Shown here: piece by piece, positions 20,956 to 32,590 of the stretch
Position numbering within the stretch: position 1 is the first letter of the stretch
How the letters are laid out: every line of letters starts with the position of its first letter
Assembly (NCBI RefSeq): GCF_900093605.1
Contig: NZ_FLYE01000046.1
Location: 1 to 64,000 of the forward strand
Origin: Candidatus Terasakiella magnetica
GTDB taxonomy: Bacteria > Pseudomonadota > Alphaproteobacteria > Rhodospirillales > Terasakiellaceae
DNA length: 64,000 bases
Direction of reading: 5' to 3'
The notes under the pieces: model-generated
What the model saw: only the letters and a program-made list of their open reading frames with translations
The model's database searches: none
Told to the model about the DNA's origin: nothing
Program-made: the position numbers and the translations under genes

Positions 20956-21672
20956 ATGTTAATGGCCCCCATCATTGGGCATCGCGGCTGCGCTGGACAT
21001 GCCCCTGAAAATACACTGGCAGGCATTCGTGATGCTGAGCGGGTGGGCTGTAGATGGGTTGAGGCTGATGCCACCTTACTGGCTGATGAAACGGTGGTGT
21101 TGTTTCATGATGACACATTGGATCGCTGCACTGATAAAAGCGGTTTTATTCGTGAAATTGATTGGATTGAGGCGCTCAAGCTGGATGCTGGGCGTTGGTT
21201 TGGGGATGGGCGTTTTGTCGGGGAGCGCATCCCGTTACTTTCAGATGGGATAGATTGTTGTCGTGCCTTAAAACTCGGTTTTAATATCGAGCTTAAGACC
21301 CATCGCGGGGAAGGTGAACATCTGGGCCAAGCGGTGGCAGCGCAACTAAGCAGTACTGAAAATATTCTTGTCTCCAGCTATGACCAAAATGCTCTAACCA
21401 GTTTCAGAAAAACGCAAAATGACTGTCCGCTTGGCATTATCTATGATGATTTACCGAAGGATTGGATCAAGCTCGCTGATGATCTTAAGGCGGCTTCCAT
21501 TCATCTTTGGGCCAAGCATTTAAGCAAAGAAGCCATTGATGAAGTGAAAGCCACAGGGCGTGATGTTTATGTCTTTACTCTGAATGATCGCCTTGAAGCC
21601 AAACGCCTTTGGGCCATGGGGGTGGATGGGGTATTTAGTGATTTACCCGATTGTGTGATGTTAGAGGCCTAA
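20956..21672 (+). CDS. ugpQ: glycerophosphodiester phosphodiesterase
   Basis: A 238-residue GDPD-family TIM barrel. The catalytic pattern is present: GHRGCAGHAPENTLAG, the metal ligands EADATLLADETVVLFHDDTLDRC, then NIELKTH. It cleaves glycerophosphodiesters to glycerol-3-phosphate and an alcohol. No signal peptide is present, so it is cytoplasmic like UgpQ. The start may be the ATG at 20956 or the ATG two codons later. The 3' end overlaps the convergent yjbR-type gene by 12 nt. Confidence 0.92.
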   Translation: MLMAPIIGHRGCAGHAPENTLAGIRDAERVGCRWVEADATLLADETVVLFHDDTLDRCTDKSGFIREIDWIEALKLDAGRWFGDGRFVGERIPLLSDGIDCCRALKLGFNIELKTHRGEGEHLGQAVAAQLSSTENILVSSYDQNALTSFRKTQNDCPLGIIYDDLPKDWIKLADDLKAASIHLWAKHLSKEAIDEVKATGRDVYVFTLNDRLEAKRLWAMGVDGVFSDLPDCVMLEA

Positions 21673-22014
21673 CTGTGCCCTCATCTTTTTTGTGAGTTTG
21701 CTTGCAATAATCTCATGGGCATCGCGAAGATGGCTTTTAAGGTCTGCCTCACTCATGGTGTCGTCACTGTTGATCTGCACCCATTTGGCGCGCGCAAGAT
21801 AAGGGGCAGGGATAATGCCTTGTTGTTGGGTGAGGATTTCATAGGCGAAATCAGAAACTTTAAAGCTGATTTTCTGGAAGGAACCTTCCTCAACAATTGG
21901 CGCAAGGGCAAAAATTTTACCGCCAACTTTCCACACACTGGCCCCGCCCCATTGAACCACATGGGTGGCAGCTGTGAGCTGGGCGCAGTATGTATCAAAT
22001 TCATCGCGGGTCAT
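21661..22014 (-). CDS. MmcQ/YjbR family protein
   Basis: A 117-residue YjbR-like protein. Typical blocks are WGGASVWKVGGKIFAL, ISFKVSD and the C-terminal end APYLARAKWVQI with LKSHLRDAHEIIASKL. The family has a CyaY-like double-wing fold and its role is not settled. It begins 2 nt after the stop codon of its downstream partner's coordinates: rlmJ lies directly upstream on the same strand with a 2-nt gap, so the two are co-transcribed. Confidence 0.88.
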   Translation of the reverse strand: MTRDEFDTYCAQLTAATHVVQWGGASVWKVGGKIFALAPIVEEGSFQKISFKVSDFAYEILTQQQGIIPAPYLARAKWVQINSDDTMSEADLKSHLRDAHEIIASKLTKKMRAQLGL

Positions 22015-22016
22015 GT

Positions 22017-22784
22017 CTATCCAAACAAGAGTTTTTGCATCTCGGCCTCAGCCTCACGAAAGGCTGAATCAAAACCATCGGGCGCATTATAAACAGCCAA
22101 GCCCGTACCATACATGCCGCGCTCTTTTTCAGGCCCGATCAGTTCATAAAAACTCGCCCCTTTGAGTCTGGCTTTTAATTCTTCATGACGGTTTTCTGGT
22201 AAAAGCGGGTACCAAACCAGCAAGGTTGCGCTGGGCCAGCGTTTATGGGTGGAGATGGCAAGTTTTGCGATGGTGGTATATTCTTCTTTAAGCTCAAAAG
22301 ACGGATCAATCAGCACAAGGCCGGCTGCTTTTCGCGCAGGCAGATAATTCACCAACCCTTCAAGCGCATCTTGATAGACAATGCGCAGGCGTTTATCTTC
22401 GCCCAGACTATTTTTAAGCTCTTCATGTTCTTGGGGGTGGAATTCAAAAAAGACCCCGTGATGGTTTGGTGCCATCATTTTCTGCATGAGGGCGGGGGAG
22501 CCGGGATAGATATTGCCTTCAAAGGAATTGATGGTCTCTAGATATTTTGACAGGGCCGGGCTTTTGATCTCTTTATCTTTTAAAGCACCAAAGCCGCTTT
22601 TCCATTCCCCTGTTTTTTCAGCCTGCTCGTTACTAAGATCATAAAGGCCGCGTCCTGAATGGCTATCCACATAGGTGACCAGTTTGGATTGGGCGCCGTA
22701 ATGTTCAAGGACAAGGCAAAGGGCCGTGTGTTTGTGCACATCGGCGAAATTTCCGGCATGATAGCCGTGTTGGTAACTGAGCAT
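22017..22784 (-). CDS. rlmJ: 23S rRNA (adenine-2030-N6)-methyltransferase
   Basis: A 255-residue RlmJ. It opens with the family N-terminus MLSYQHGYHAGNFADVHKH, contains TYVDSHSGRGLYDL, and carries the N6-adenine methyltransferase motif as LIDPSFELKEEY (DPPY-type motif IV). It methylates A2030 of 23S rRNA using SAM. It follows a 75-residue hypothetical gene by 13 nt and precedes the yjbR-type gene by 2 nt. Confidence 0.95.
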   Translation of the reverse strand: MLSYQHGYHAGNFADVHKHTALCLVLEHYGAQSKLVTYVDSHSGRGLYDLSNEQAEKTGEWKSGFGALKDKEIKSPALSKYLETINSFEGNIYPGSPALMQKMMAPNHHGVFFEFHPQEHEELKNSLGEDKRLRIVYQDALEGLVNYLPARKAAGLVLIDPSFELKEEYTTIAKLAISTHKRWPSATLLVWYPLLPENRHEELKARLKGASFYELIGPEKERGMYGTGLAVYNAPDGFDSAFREAEAEMQKLLFG

Positions 22785-22797
22785 AAAAGAGGAAGAC

Positions 22798-23025
22798 CTA
22801 TTTCTCGGCTTCGATTTCTCGAACCATTTTCTGGAGGTGATTAAGGCGGCCTAAACTTTCACAGTTTAACTCTGCACGCAAGCCTTCCCAATCATCAAGA
22901 TGCTTTTTTACCGCACGAATGCGATTGCTCGCGGCTGACTTTTTATCTTTTGCAATATCCTCAACAGCTTGGTTGAGCTTGGCACGGTAATCAACGAACT
23001 CTTTATAGTCGATAGTCTTAGACAT
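22798..23025 (-). CDS. small hypothetical charged protein
   Basis: A 75-residue soluble protein of unknown family (MSKTIDYKEFVDYRAKLNQA, highly helical, no cysteine-rich or membrane part; one Cys at CESLGRL). The ATG has GAGGTT 4 nt upstream. It is first in a likely operon with rlmJ (13-nt gap) and the yjbR-type gene. Its codon use and helical heptad-like pattern look genuine, but no function can be given. Confidence 0.7.
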   Translation of the reverse strand: MSKTIDYKEFVDYRAKLNQAVEDIAKDKKSAASNRIRAVKKHLDDWEGLRAELNCESLGRLNHLQKMVREIEAEK

Positions 23026-23085
23026 ATGAACCTCCCTTATTCTTCAAAAAAAAGGCTACGTGTTGCACCCCAATTGGTCAAGGCC

Positions 23086-24159
23086 TTATAGGTGAACTAG
23101 GGGGCTAATAACCTCCATGGCTTGGTCCATACCTGTGGTCGCGGGTTGTTTATCTGAAAAGTCGGCCTTTAAAAGCTCTATAAGTTCATTTTCATAGTGA
23201 CCTTTGTTTAAGGCATCTTGGCTGATGCAACAGCTTGGCGTATGGGCGTCAAGCCAGCTTGAAAGATAGGGGAATTCAGGCCAGTCGTGGCGATCGCAAT
23301 AAAGCACGCGGGTTTTATTAAGGGCTGCTTCAACAAAAATCCCATAGCCCGGTTTGGCAATGATACCATCAGCTGAACTAAGCGCTTGGATAAAGGTAAA
23401 AGGCAGGTCTTTAAGGGATGTGCAATCAGTCCGCCTTGTTGGGAACTCCATCAGATCGGCGGTGAGCCAATGGATATTTTCAACAACAGGCAGTTGGAGC
23501 TCATGTGTGCCCATGGAAATCCCCCCCATACTGTAAAGCACAAGGAAGGTGTCTGGTGAAAGGTTGAGATGGTTGAGAATCTCATTGCGCTGTGAGGGCG
23601 TTATCCGTCCAAACGGGTCCACTTGAACAGAATTTTCAAGCCAATTCATGGGCAGAGACGGTGTGGTCTGGATAAAAGAGGTACAGTTTTGATAGATGGA
23701 TTTGATGGTCTTTAGAAAGGCCGCTTGTGGATAATAGCCCGCCATGATGTCGGCCCAGTTTAACGAGCTGATGGCAATATTGGGAAGGCCGAGCCTTTGG
23801 GCCGCAGCCAATCCGCAATAGCCCACATCACTGAGTAACAGGTCTGGGGCAAGCTCTTTAAGTTGTTGTGTCTCGTTTAAAACAGTCTGTTCAAAGTTTT
23901 GATGGAGCTCTTCATAGGCTTTAAGAGAGGCCTTATGATCAACCACATAAGGGTTATGCATCAACATACCCACATCAGGGGCAGGGGGCGCGTGATCAAC
24001 CTTATGGCCAATCATTTCCTCAATCTTATCATTTGCTACATTACAGCGAATGCTCAGTTTAATTTGGTCTGAGCTTTCCACGAGCTTGCGCAAAAGTGGG
24101 GCGATTTGACCCACATGACCTAAGCCGTGACCTGTGATATCTGCAACAATGTGGAACAT
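23086..24159 (-). CDS. GT-B fold glycosyltransferase-like protein
   Basis: A 357-residue protein that looks like a MurG-type/GT28-like glycosyltransferase. The N-terminal part has VADITGHGLGHVGQIAPLLR (glycine-rich acceptor loop) and DLLLSDVGYCGLAAAQRLGLP. The C-terminal part has VLYSMGGISMG and the nucleotide-sugar pocket AKPGYGIFVEAALNKTRVLY. No signal peptide is present. Substrates are unknown. It lies directly downstream of atpC in the same direction but is separated by a terminator, so it is probably transcribed partly by read-through or from its own promoter. Confidence 0.75.
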   Translation of the reverse strand: MFHIVADITGHGLGHVGQIAPLLRKLVESSDQIKLSIRCNVANDKIEEMIGHKVDHAPPAPDVGMLMHNPYVVDHKASLKAYEELHQNFEQTVLNETQQLKELAPDLLLSDVGYCGLAAAQRLGLPNIAISSLNWADIMAGYYPQAAFLKTIKSIYQNCTSFIQTTPSLPMNWLENSVQVDPFGRITPSQRNEILNHLNLSPDTFLVLYSMGGISMGTHELQLPVVENIHWLTADLMEFPTRRTDCTSLKDLPFTFIQALSSADGIIAKPGYGIFVEAALNKTRVLYCDRHDWPEFPYLSSWLDAHTPSCCISQDALNKGHYENELIELLKADFSDKQPATTGMDQAMEVISPLVHL

Positions 24160-24185
24160 GTGATGTTACCTTTAGACAAAGAAAA

Positions 24186-24212
24186 GGGCGTATAGTTTAA
24201 AACCATACGCCC
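24186..24212 (-). terminator. terminator after the atp operon
   Basis: GGGCGTAT (24186-24193) and ATACGCCC (24205-24212) form a perfect 8-bp stem with an 11-nt loop, 27 nt past the atpC stop on the minus strand, followed in the transcript by TTTTCTTTG. Confidence 0.8.
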
Positions 24213-24238
24213 GAATTCTTTTCGTTTCTGATGCTGCG

Positions 24239-24640
24239 TTAACCGCAGGCAGCAACCATTGCTTCAGCAGCGAGGAGCTCACGCTCTGCAACTTTTTTAG
24301 CAACGTCACTTTCAGCAGCTTGCAGGGCATCGTTTGCTTTTTGCAAACGCGCTTCTGCATCATCACGGCTGAGCTCGTCAACAGCGATGGCTTCTTCAGC
24401 AAGAACGGCACAGCGTTCTTCAGAAACTTCAGCAAAACCGCCTACAACAAAGATGCTTTTGGCAACTTTATCGTTTTCGTAGATGTCGATAATGCCGGGA
24501 CGAACAGTCGTCAGCATTGGTGTGTGTCCGGGCAGGACACCGAAGTCACCTTCGCCGCCCGGAACCACAACCATTTCGACTTCTTCTGACAGAAGCAGCT
24601 TGGCCGGGGAAACGAGTTCGAATTGAACTTTATCACTCAT
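24239..24640 (-). CDS. atpC: ATP synthase F1 epsilon subunit
   Basis: A 133-residue epsilon subunit with an N-terminal beta-sandwich (VQFELVSPAKLLLSEEVEMVVVPGGEGDFGVLPGHTPML) and a helical C-terminal part (LSRDDAEARLQKANDALQAA). It couples gamma rotation to F0 and regulates ATPase activity. The ATG has AGGAG 8 nt upstream, and the gene is last of atpHAGDC. Confidence 0.97.
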   Translation of the reverse strand: MSDKVQFELVSPAKLLLSEEVEMVVVPGGEGDFGVLPGHTPMLTTVRPGIIDIYENDKVAKSIFVVGGFAEVSEERCAVLAEEAIAVDELSRDDAEARLQKANDALQAAESDVAKKVAERELLAAEAMVAACG

Positions 24641-24676
24641 TGTGTTGTCTCCTGGCTAAAATTAACTTCCGAAAGA

Positions 24677-26116
<1,440 letters not shown>

Positions 26117-26143
26117 CTACTTGCAAATATATGCCTATAACGG

Positions 26144-27040
26144 TTACAGCGCTTCTGCGCCGGAAATAATTTCGATCAGTTCGCTCGTAATAGCAGCCTG
26201 ACGGGCGCGGTTGTAAGTTAGAGTGAGACCATCAATCATCTCACCTGCGTTACGTGTCGCGTTGTCCATGGCAGCCATACGTGATCCTTGTTCGGAAGCA
26301 TAGCTTTCCAACATGGAACGGAAGATCTGAACGGAAAGGTTTCGCGGCAACAAGTCTTCCAGGATGTCTTCTTCTGAAGGCTCGTACTCGTACAAAGCTT
26401 TCAGTTCATCATCTTGGTTTTCTTCCTCGGCAGTTTCAGTTTCTTCAACTGCAAAAGGAATAACCTGTAACGGCGTTACTTCTTGTGTAATGGCAGATAT
26501 AAACTTGTTATATACAACCGTACAAACGTCGATTTCACCTTCTTCATACATCGTACGAATACGAAGAGCGATATCATCAGCGTCTGAATAGATCGCGCCG
26601 TTCTTGGTCACGTCTTCCATCGTATCAAGGATAACATCCCCAAATTGACGGCGGACTTGATCTCGACCTTTACGACCAATACACAAGACTTTTACGGATT
26701 TGCCAGCATCTTGCAGCTCAGCAATTTTATTCCGAGTAAAACGACCAATTCCTGCATTGAAACCACCACACAGGCCACGGTCAGATGCAACAAGCACGAT
26801 AAGGTGCTTTTCATCTTTACCATTACCTGCCAGTAGTTCCGGAGCGCCTTCAACACCGTCGAAGCTCTTAGCAAGAGCCCCGACCATTGCTTCCATACGC
26901 TCAGCATAGGGGCGGGCGGACTCCGCAGACATTTGTGCCTTACGAAGTTTCGCAGCCGCCACCATTTTCATGGCCGAAGTGATCTTCTGTGTCGATTTGA
27001 CACTGTCGATCCTGATTTTTAGATCCTTGAGGTTTGGCAT
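26144..27040 (-). CDS. atpG: ATP synthase F1 gamma subunit
   Basis: A 298-residue gamma subunit. The N-terminal coiled-coil helix ([20 protein letters not shown]) and the C-terminal helix ([20 protein letters not shown]) form the rotor axle. Between them is the Rossmann-like domain ([12 protein letters not shown]). A short acidic insertion around residue 200 ([14 protein letters not shown]) is typical of alphaproteobacteria. It lies between atpA and atpD. Confidence 0.98.
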   Translation of the reverse strand: MPNLKDLKIRIDSVKSTQKITSAMKMVAAAKLRKAQMSAESARPYAERMEAMVGALAKSFDGVEGAPELLAGNGKDEKHLIVLVASDRGLCGGFNAGIGRFTRNKIAELQDAGKSVKVLCIGRKGRDQVRRQFGDVILDTMEDVTKNGAIYSDADDIALRIRTMYEEGEIDVCTVVYNKFISAITQEVTPLQVIPFAVEETETAEEENQDDELKALYEYEPSEEDILEDLLPRNLSVQIFRSMLESYASEQGSRMAAMDNATRNAGEMIDGLTLTYNRARQAAITSELIEIISGAEAL

Positions 27041-27074
27041 ATGCCTAATTCCTCTTCTTCAACGACGAAAACAA

Positions 27075-28607
27075 TTAAGCGAATGACTTAGTGAAGTCCT
27101 CTAGGAACTTCTTAAGTTTTGCTTCGGTTTCATCGCTAAGTTTCTTTTCATCACGAATAGTTTTGAGGATCTCAGAACCGTTAGCGCGAATGTCATCCAA
27201 CATAGCTGCTTCGAAGCGGTTGACGTCGCCAGCAGGAATGCCGTCGAGGAAACCGTTCACACCAGAATAGATAGAGACAACTTGCTCTTCAACCGGAAGC
27301 GGAGAGAACTGAGGCTGCTTAAGCAGTTCAGTCAAACGCTCACCACGAGCCAGCAATTGCTGTGTAGATGCGTCAAGGTCAGATGCGAACTGGGCAAATG
27401 CAGCCATTTCACGATACTGAGCCAATTCAAGCTTAACGGAACCCGCAACCTGTTTCATGGCTTTAATCTGTGCAGATGAACCTACACGAGATACAGACAG
27501 ACCAACGTTTACCGCAGGACGGATACCTTTATAGAACAGTTCAGTCTCAAGGAAGATCTGACCATCTGTAATGGAAATCACGTTTGTCGGAATAAACGCA
27601 GATACGTCACCACCTTGAGTTTCAATAACAGGCAAAGCTGTCAAAGAACCGGCGCCCATGTCGTCAGACATTTTACAAGCGCGCTCAAGCAAGCGAGAGT
27701 GAAGATAGAATACGTCACCTGGGTAAGCTTCACGTCCTGGTGGACGACGAAGTAGCAGAGACATCTGACGATAAGCAACAGCCTGTTTAGAAAGGTCATC
27801 ATAACCGATCAAAGCGTGCATACCATTGTCACGGAAGTACTCACCCATGGCAGCGCCACAGTAAGGAGCCAAGAACTGCAACGGAGCAGGTTCAGAAGCT
27901 GTCGCAGCAACAACGATGGAATATTCCAAAGCGTTGTTCTCTTCGAGAACTTTAACCAGCTGTGCAACTGTAGAACGTTTTTGACCAACAGCTACGTAGA
28001 CACAGTAAAGCTTTTCGCTTTCGTCTTTAGCGTTATCGTTAACGTTCTTCTGGTTCAAAATGGTGTCCAAGATGATGGCAGTTTTACCAGTCTGACGGTC
28101 ACCAATGACCAATTCACGTTGGCCACGACCAACTGGGATCAAGCTGTCAACAGCTTTTAAACCAGTTTGTACAGGCTCGTGTACAGACTTACGCGGGATA
28201 ATGCCCGGCGCTTTTACTTCCATCAATTGGTTTTTAACGTCTTTAAGAGGACCTTTGCCGTCGATTGGGTTACCCAAACCGTCAACAACACGTCCCAAAA
28301 GGCCTTTACCAACCGGTACTTCAACGATGGCGCCAGTACGTTTTACTGTATCGCCTTCCTTAATAGCACGGTCATCACCAAAAATCACGATACCGACGTT
28401 GTCGGTTTCGAGGTTCAAGGCCATGCCTTTCAAGCCACCAGGAAATTCAACCATTTCCCCAGCTTGAACGTTATCTAAACCATGTACGCGAGCGATACCA
28501 TCACCCACAGACAATACTTGACCGACTTCAGCTACATCAGCTTCAGTCCCGAAATTAGCGATCTGATCTTTTAGGATCGCAGAAATTTCCGCGGCGCGGA
28601 TTTCCAT
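27075..28607 (-). CDS. atpA: ATP synthase F1 alpha subunit
   Basis: A 510-residue non-catalytic alpha subunit. It starts [19 protein letters not shown]; Walker A is [18 protein letters not shown], and the conserved [21 protein letters not shown] is present. The ATG overlaps the atpH stop as TGATG, which decides this start over the GTG one codon earlier. Length and order match other alphaproteobacterial atp operons. Confidence 0.99.
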   Translation of the reverse strand: MEIRAAEISAILKDQIANFGTEADVAEVGQVLSVGDGIARVHGLDNVQAGEMVEFPGGLKGMALNLETDNVGIVIFGDDRAIKEGDTVKRTGAIVEVPVGKGLLGRVVDGLGNPIDGKGPLKDVKNQLMEVKAPGIIPRKSVHEPVQTGLKAVDSLIPVGRGQRELVIGDRQTGKTAIILDTILNQKNVNDNAKDESEKLYCVYVAVGQKRSTVAQLVKVLEENNALEYSIVVAATASEPAPLQFLAPYCGAAMGEYFRDNGMHALIGYDDLSKQAVAYRQMSLLLRRPPGREAYPGDVFYLHSRLLERACKMSDDMGAGSLTALPVIETQGGDVSAFIPTNVISITDGQIFLETELFYKGIRPAVNVGLSVSRVGSSAQIKAMKQVAGSVKLELAQYREMAAFAQFASDLDASTQQLLARGERLTELLKQPQFSPLPVEEQVVSIYSGVNGFLDGIPAGDVNRFEAAMLDDIRANGSEILKTIRDEKKLSDETEAKLKKFLEDFTKSFA

Positions 28608-29167
28608 CACCCAACCCCTTTCATGGCGAGTTGAAGATGTTGCAACTTGGTGCGCAAGGATGAATCAACCATGCGCGAACCAACCTTGACGACTAAACCG
28701 CCAAGTAGTGCAGAGTCCACCTTCTGTTCAACAGCGACATCACTGCCAATTGCTTCTTTTAACGAAGCAGTCAACGAATCAACTTGTTTTTGCGTAAGCT
28801 TTTTAGAAGAAGTTACTTCAGCAGAAACTTCACCTTTATGCTCAGCAAGAAACGCCTCAAAGCCATTAATCATGCCTTCAAGTTCAAAGAGACGACGGTT
28901 TTGTGCCACCACTCCGATAAATCGTTTCGTGAGATCTGATAATTGTGCCTTGTCCATGACAGCAGTCATGGCGCGGCCTTGTTCTTCTCGTGCGATCACT
29001 GGACTGAGAACAAGCTTGGATAGATCTTCTGAATCAGCCAGCATTGCTGACAGGTCAGAAAGATCCTGAGCCACTTGTTCAACCGCATCATTACTAACTG
29101 CGAGCTCAAAAAGAGCCTGAGCGTAACGACCGGCAAGTCCGCTTGCACCTTGTGCTTTAGAAGCCAC
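28607..29167 (-). CDS. atpH: ATP synthase F1 delta subunit
   Basis: A 186-residue delta (OSCP-like) subunit connecting F1 to the peripheral stalk. It has the N-terminal [14 protein letters not shown] and the C-terminal [26 protein letters not shown]. The start is GTG with GAGGG about 8 nt upstream. It is first of atpHAGDC; the F0 genes (atpIBEF) are not in the window, the usual arrangement in this class. Confidence 0.97.
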   Translation of the reverse strand: MASKAQGASGLAGRYAQALFELAVSNDAVEQVAQDLSDLSAMLADSEDLSKLVLSPVIAREEQGRAMTAVMDKAQLSDLTKRFIGVVAQNRRLFELEGMINGFEAFLAEHKGEVSAEVTSSKKLTQKQVDSLTASLKEAIGSDVAVEQKVDSALLGGLVVKVGSRMVDSSLRTKLQHLQLAMKGVG

Positions 29168-29200
29168 CTGGGACAGCCCTCGACATTTGGTCCACCCGAA

Positions 29201-29222
29201 GGGACATGCGACTGCACGTCCC
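29201..29222 (-). promoter_or_regulatory. hairpin in the atpH leader
   Basis: On the minus strand GGGACGTGC and GCATGTCCC pair over 9 bp (one G-U) around a 4-nt loop, 34-55 nt upstream of the atpH GTG. Neighbouring GTCC and GGAC blocks (29166-29205) could form alternative pairings with the right arm. This may be a structured leader controlling the atp operon. No known riboswitch class was recognised. Confidence 0.4.
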
Positions 29223-29371
29223 CAAACGACAATTCGCTCTTTTGATTAAGCCCAAAGACTTAGCAAAAGAGTAGCGGTGTCATAACACACGCTGATACCA
29301 AGATGCAAGCAGGCATCTCGCCCGTGCCCAAATTAACCGAAACCATAGGAAAATAAGGAGGTTTTAGCCCT

Positions 29372-29384
29372 CTGGTCATACCAG
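29372..29384. promoter_or_regulatory. short palindrome in the priA-atpH gap
   Basis: CTGGTCATACCAG (5-bp arms, 3-nt centre) lies upstream of atpH and downstream of priA. It could be an operator or a weak hairpin. Nothing else was recognised in the 287-bp gap 29168-29454 except the atpH leader hairpin. Confidence 0.25.
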
Positions 29385-29454
29385 AAAACACAGGTTTTAC
29401 GGATTAATAGGGAGGGAATCGGGGCTTTGTTAAAAGATTCTGAGTGAAAGATTC

Positions 29455-31659
29455 TTACAAAAAACTATAGGGGTCGATATCAATCTGTATTTTTACCGTT
29501 CGTGAAACAGAAGTTCGTTCCAGCCAGTCCTTTAAAATGGACTGGATCGGCATTTTCTTATCTGTCTTTAAAAGAAGCCGCCTGCGATGGCGCCCGCGGA
29601 TCATGGCAAGCGGGGCAGGGGCGGGGCCAAGGGCCAAGATACCTTGCCCGTGGGGGGCATTTCGCCCCAGTGCATTGGCGGTATCATCAACGAGAACTTC
29701 ATCTTCACCTGAAACAATAAGGGCAGCAAGGCGACCAAAGGGCGGCATGCCAGCACTTTTGCGCGCATCGGCTTCACATTCTAAAAAACGATCACGCAGG
29801 CCGGATTTCAAAGCTTTCATCACCGGATGGTCCGGCATGAAGGTTTGGAGCATGACGGTACCGGGTCGATCAGCCCGCCCGGCGCGCCCCGCCACCTGAT
29901 AGAGCAATTGATAGGTGCGCTCACTTGCACGCAAGTCTCCACCAGAAAGGCCCAAATCCGCATCAACCACACCCACAAGGGTCAGCATGGGGAAGTGATA
30001 GCCCTTGGCGACCATTTGCGTCCCTATTAAGAGGTCTACTTCCTGATCTTCAATCTTGCGCACCAGCTCAGCGGCTTGTGTGGGTGACGTCACTGTATCA
30101 CTGGCTGCAACAATGGCCCTTAAATCTGGGAAAGTTTCGGCAACTTCTTCTGCTAGACGTTCCACACCGGGGCCACAGGCGGCAAAATTATCTTCAGATT
30201 CGCAACTGGGACAGGTGCGCGGCGGGCGGGTGAAATAGCCACAATGGTGACATTGTAATTTCTGGGCTTTGCGATGTTCCACCAGCCAGCTCGTGCAATT
30301 GGGACATTGCAGGCGATGACCACAAGAGCGACATAAGGTAAGGGGGGCATAGCCCCTGCGGTTGAGATAGAGCATGACCTGCTCACCGCGGGCAACGGTT
30401 TCTTTAATGGCTTCAATCAGGCTGGGCGATAACCATTTCTGGCGCTCTGGCTTATCAAGGCGCAGATCAATGGTGATGACATCAGGTAACGGCACATCAG
30501 CATGGCGGCTGGGCATATGGAGATTGTTATAGCGCCCTTCCCAACTGTTAACCGCTGTTTCTAGCGATGGTGTGGCAGAAGCCAGCACAACCGGGCATTT
30601 GCCCATCTGGGCACGCACCACGGCCATATCGCGCCCATTATAGATGACGCCTTCTTCTTGTTTAAAAGAAGCATCATGTTCCTCATCCACAATAATAAGG
30701 GCGAGGTCTTTATAGGGTAAAAATAGGGCAGAACGCGCCCCGACAATGACTTTGGCCTGCCCACGCACAATGGCGCGCCATGTTTTTTTGCGCATGGATT
30801 GCCCGATATCGGAATGCCAGACCGCAGGTTCCACGCCAAAGCGCTTTTTAAAACGCGTCAACCATTGCGAAGACAGGGCAATTTCCGGCAAGAGCACAAG
30901 GGTCTGTTTGCCATGTTCTAAGGCTTTGGCAACAGCTTCAAAATAAACTTCGGTTTTACCCGAACCGGGGACGCCATCCAGTAATGTAACGCTAAAACCA
31001 TCCTCTGTGCCCGCATGTGCGGTTTTTTCAACAAGGTCATCAGCCGCAACACGTTGTTGATTGGCAAGCTCATAGCCATCGCGTTGCCAGTCCGGTTCTT
31101 GAAACGGGCTGGGGTCCGTCATATGCACGGTTTCAAGGGCGCCGAGGTCTGCAAGGCCTTTTAAAACAGAGGTGCCGCATCCTGCCTCGCGCGCAATGTC
31201 GCTTGGGGCCATGGGTGGCATATTTTCCATAAAGGCCAATACGCGTTCGCGCGCTTTGGTCAGTTTTAAGCCTTCAGGCTGGTGGCTTGCTTTTATATAA
31301 GCCGGCTTTGGGGCTGGATCGCTTAAGGCACCGGGCACGGACATGACCATTTTTAAAATGGAGCCGCTGGGTTGAAGGGTATAGCGCGCAACCCAATCCA
31401 CTAATTTGCGCGAAGCTTCAGGAATGGGCGGTTGTTCCAGCTTTTCAATGACGTTTTTGAGCTTTTCAAATGGCACATCTTGATTGGTGGGCTCAAGCTC
31501 CCAGACAACGCCTGTTCTTTCGCGCGGACCAAGCGGGACGGTTACAAAGTCACCTTCACATAACTCCATTCCCGGGGGAACGGCATAATCATATGCCCCA
31601 CTTAACGGGAGGGGAAGCAGGACACTGACGCGTCTTTCTTGATCGGCAAAAAGGGACAA
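29455..31659 (-). CDS. priA: primosomal protein N', replication restart helicase
   Basis: A 734-residue PriA. It has the N-terminal DNA-binding domain (VSVLLPLPLSGAYDYAVP), Walker A GVPGSGKTEVYFEA and the DEEH box VDEEHDASFKQEEG. The zinc region has its paired cysteines (CRSCGHRLQCPNC, then CHHCGY and CPSCES), followed by GTQMVAKGYHFP and a helicase motif VI (AGRAGR). It reloads the replisome at stalled forks. It diverges from the transaldolase gene, a neighbourhood common in alphaproteobacteria. Confidence 0.97.
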   Translation of the reverse strand: MSLFADQERRVSVLLPLPLSGAYDYAVPPGMELCEGDFVTVPLGPRERTGVVWELEPTNQDVPFEKLKNVIEKLEQPPIPEASRKLVDWVARYTLQPSGSILKMVMSVPGALSDPAPKPAYIKASHQPEGLKLTKARERVLAFMENMPPMAPSDIAREAGCGTSVLKGLADLGALETVHMTDPSPFQEPDWQRDGYELANQQRVAADDLVEKTAHAGTEDGFSVTLLDGVPGSGKTEVYFEAVAKALEHGKQTLVLLPEIALSSQWLTRFKKRFGVEPAVWHSDIGQSMRKKTWRAIVRGQAKVIVGARSALFLPYKDLALIIVDEEHDASFKQEEGVIYNGRDMAVVRAQMGKCPVVLASATPSLETAVNSWEGRYNNLHMPSRHADVPLPDVITIDLRLDKPERQKWLSPSLIEAIKETVARGEQVMLYLNRRGYAPLTLCRSCGHRLQCPNCTSWLVEHRKAQKLQCHHCGYFTRPPRTCPSCESEDNFAACGPGVERLAEEVAETFPDLRAIVAASDTVTSPTQAAELVRKIEDQEVDLLIGTQMVAKGYHFPMLTLVGVVDADLGLSGGDLRASERTYQLLYQVAGRAGRADRPGTVMLQTFMPDHPVMKALKSGLRDRFLECEADARKSAGMPPFGRLAALIVSGEDEVLVDDTANALGRNAPHGQGILALGPAPAPLAMIRGRHRRRLLLKTDKKMPIQSILKDWLERTSVSRTVKIQIDIDPYSFL

Positions 31660-31888
31660 AGTCTGATTTTCTTATTTTAGGGAAACGATAAGGTCACTGA
31701 CGCATCTTAAGGGGCTCGGGATGTGAAATCAATTTAAGAGATTTTATGCCTCTGGATTGGGACAAAAATTGATTTTATGAGGTAGTTTCGTCATAAAGTC
31801 TTTACCAAATTGGTTTAAAAGTTCACCTTCATGTTTGTGCATTAAATAATGTGTGACGATGACGAGAATATAAATTGGAGTTTCTTTT

Positions 31889-32545
31889 ATGAAGTTTTTT
31901 GTTGATACCGCCGATGTGACAGAGATTAAAGAGCTGGAAGACGTTGGTCTGTTGGATGGTGTCACAACCAACCCGTCTTTAATTGCAAAATCCGGTCGCC
32001 CGTTTCTTGATGTGGTTGCTGAGATTTGTGACATTGTTGAGGGACCTGTCAGTGCAGAAGTGACCGCACCTGATTTTGAAACCATGATGAAAGAAGCCGC
32101 TGTCTTGCGCAATATTGCAGATAATGTTGCCATTAAAGTGCCCATGACGCGCGACGGCATTAAAACCTGTAAGCATCTTTCTGATGATGGCTGTCAGGTG
32201 AATGTGACTTTGGTTTTCTCTGCCGCTCAAGCCTTGCTTGCAGCCAAAGCGGGGGCCGCTTTTGTCTCTCCCTTTATTGGGCGTCTTGATGATATTGCCC
32301 AAGATGGCATGTCCTTGATTGAAGATATCGTAGAAATCTATGCCAATTATCCAGACCTGCAAACAGAGGTTCTGGCAGCTTCCATTCGTGGGCCGTTGCA
32401 TGTGGTACAAGCTGCCCAAGCTGGTGCGGATGTCTCAACGGTTCCAGCCAAGGCGCTGTGGCAGTTGTTTAATCATCCTTTGACAGATAAAGGCTTGGCA
32501 GCGTTTGAAGCTGATTGGGCAAAAACTGGTCAAAGCATCCTGTAA
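31889..32545 (+). CDS. fsa: small transaldolase / fructose-6-phosphate aldolase family
   Basis: A 218-residue TalC/FSA-type aldolase of the class I Schiff-base family. [13 protein letters not shown] opens the barrel, followed by [14 protein letters not shown]. The Schiff-base lysine is in NVAIKVPMT (about residue 87) and [10 protein letters not shown] follows. It acts as transaldolase or fructose-6-phosphate aldolase; the sequence alone does not separate these. The ATG has GGAG 8 nt upstream, and DUF484 and xerC genes follow. Confidence 0.93.
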   Translation: MKFFVDTADVTEIKELEDVGLLDGVTTNPSLIAKSGRPFLDVVAEICDIVEGPVSAEVTAPDFETMMKEAAVLRNIADNVAIKVPMTRDGIKTCKHLSDDGCQVNVTLVFSAAQALLAAKAGAAFVSPFIGRLDDIAQDGMSLIEDIVEIYANYPDLQTEVLAASIRGPLHVVQAAQAGADVSTVPAKALWQLFNHPLTDKGLAAFEADWAKTGQSIL

Positions 32546-32590
32546 TCTGTTAGACTGTTTAAAAGACGATAAAGTGGGAAAGGTTCAAGC

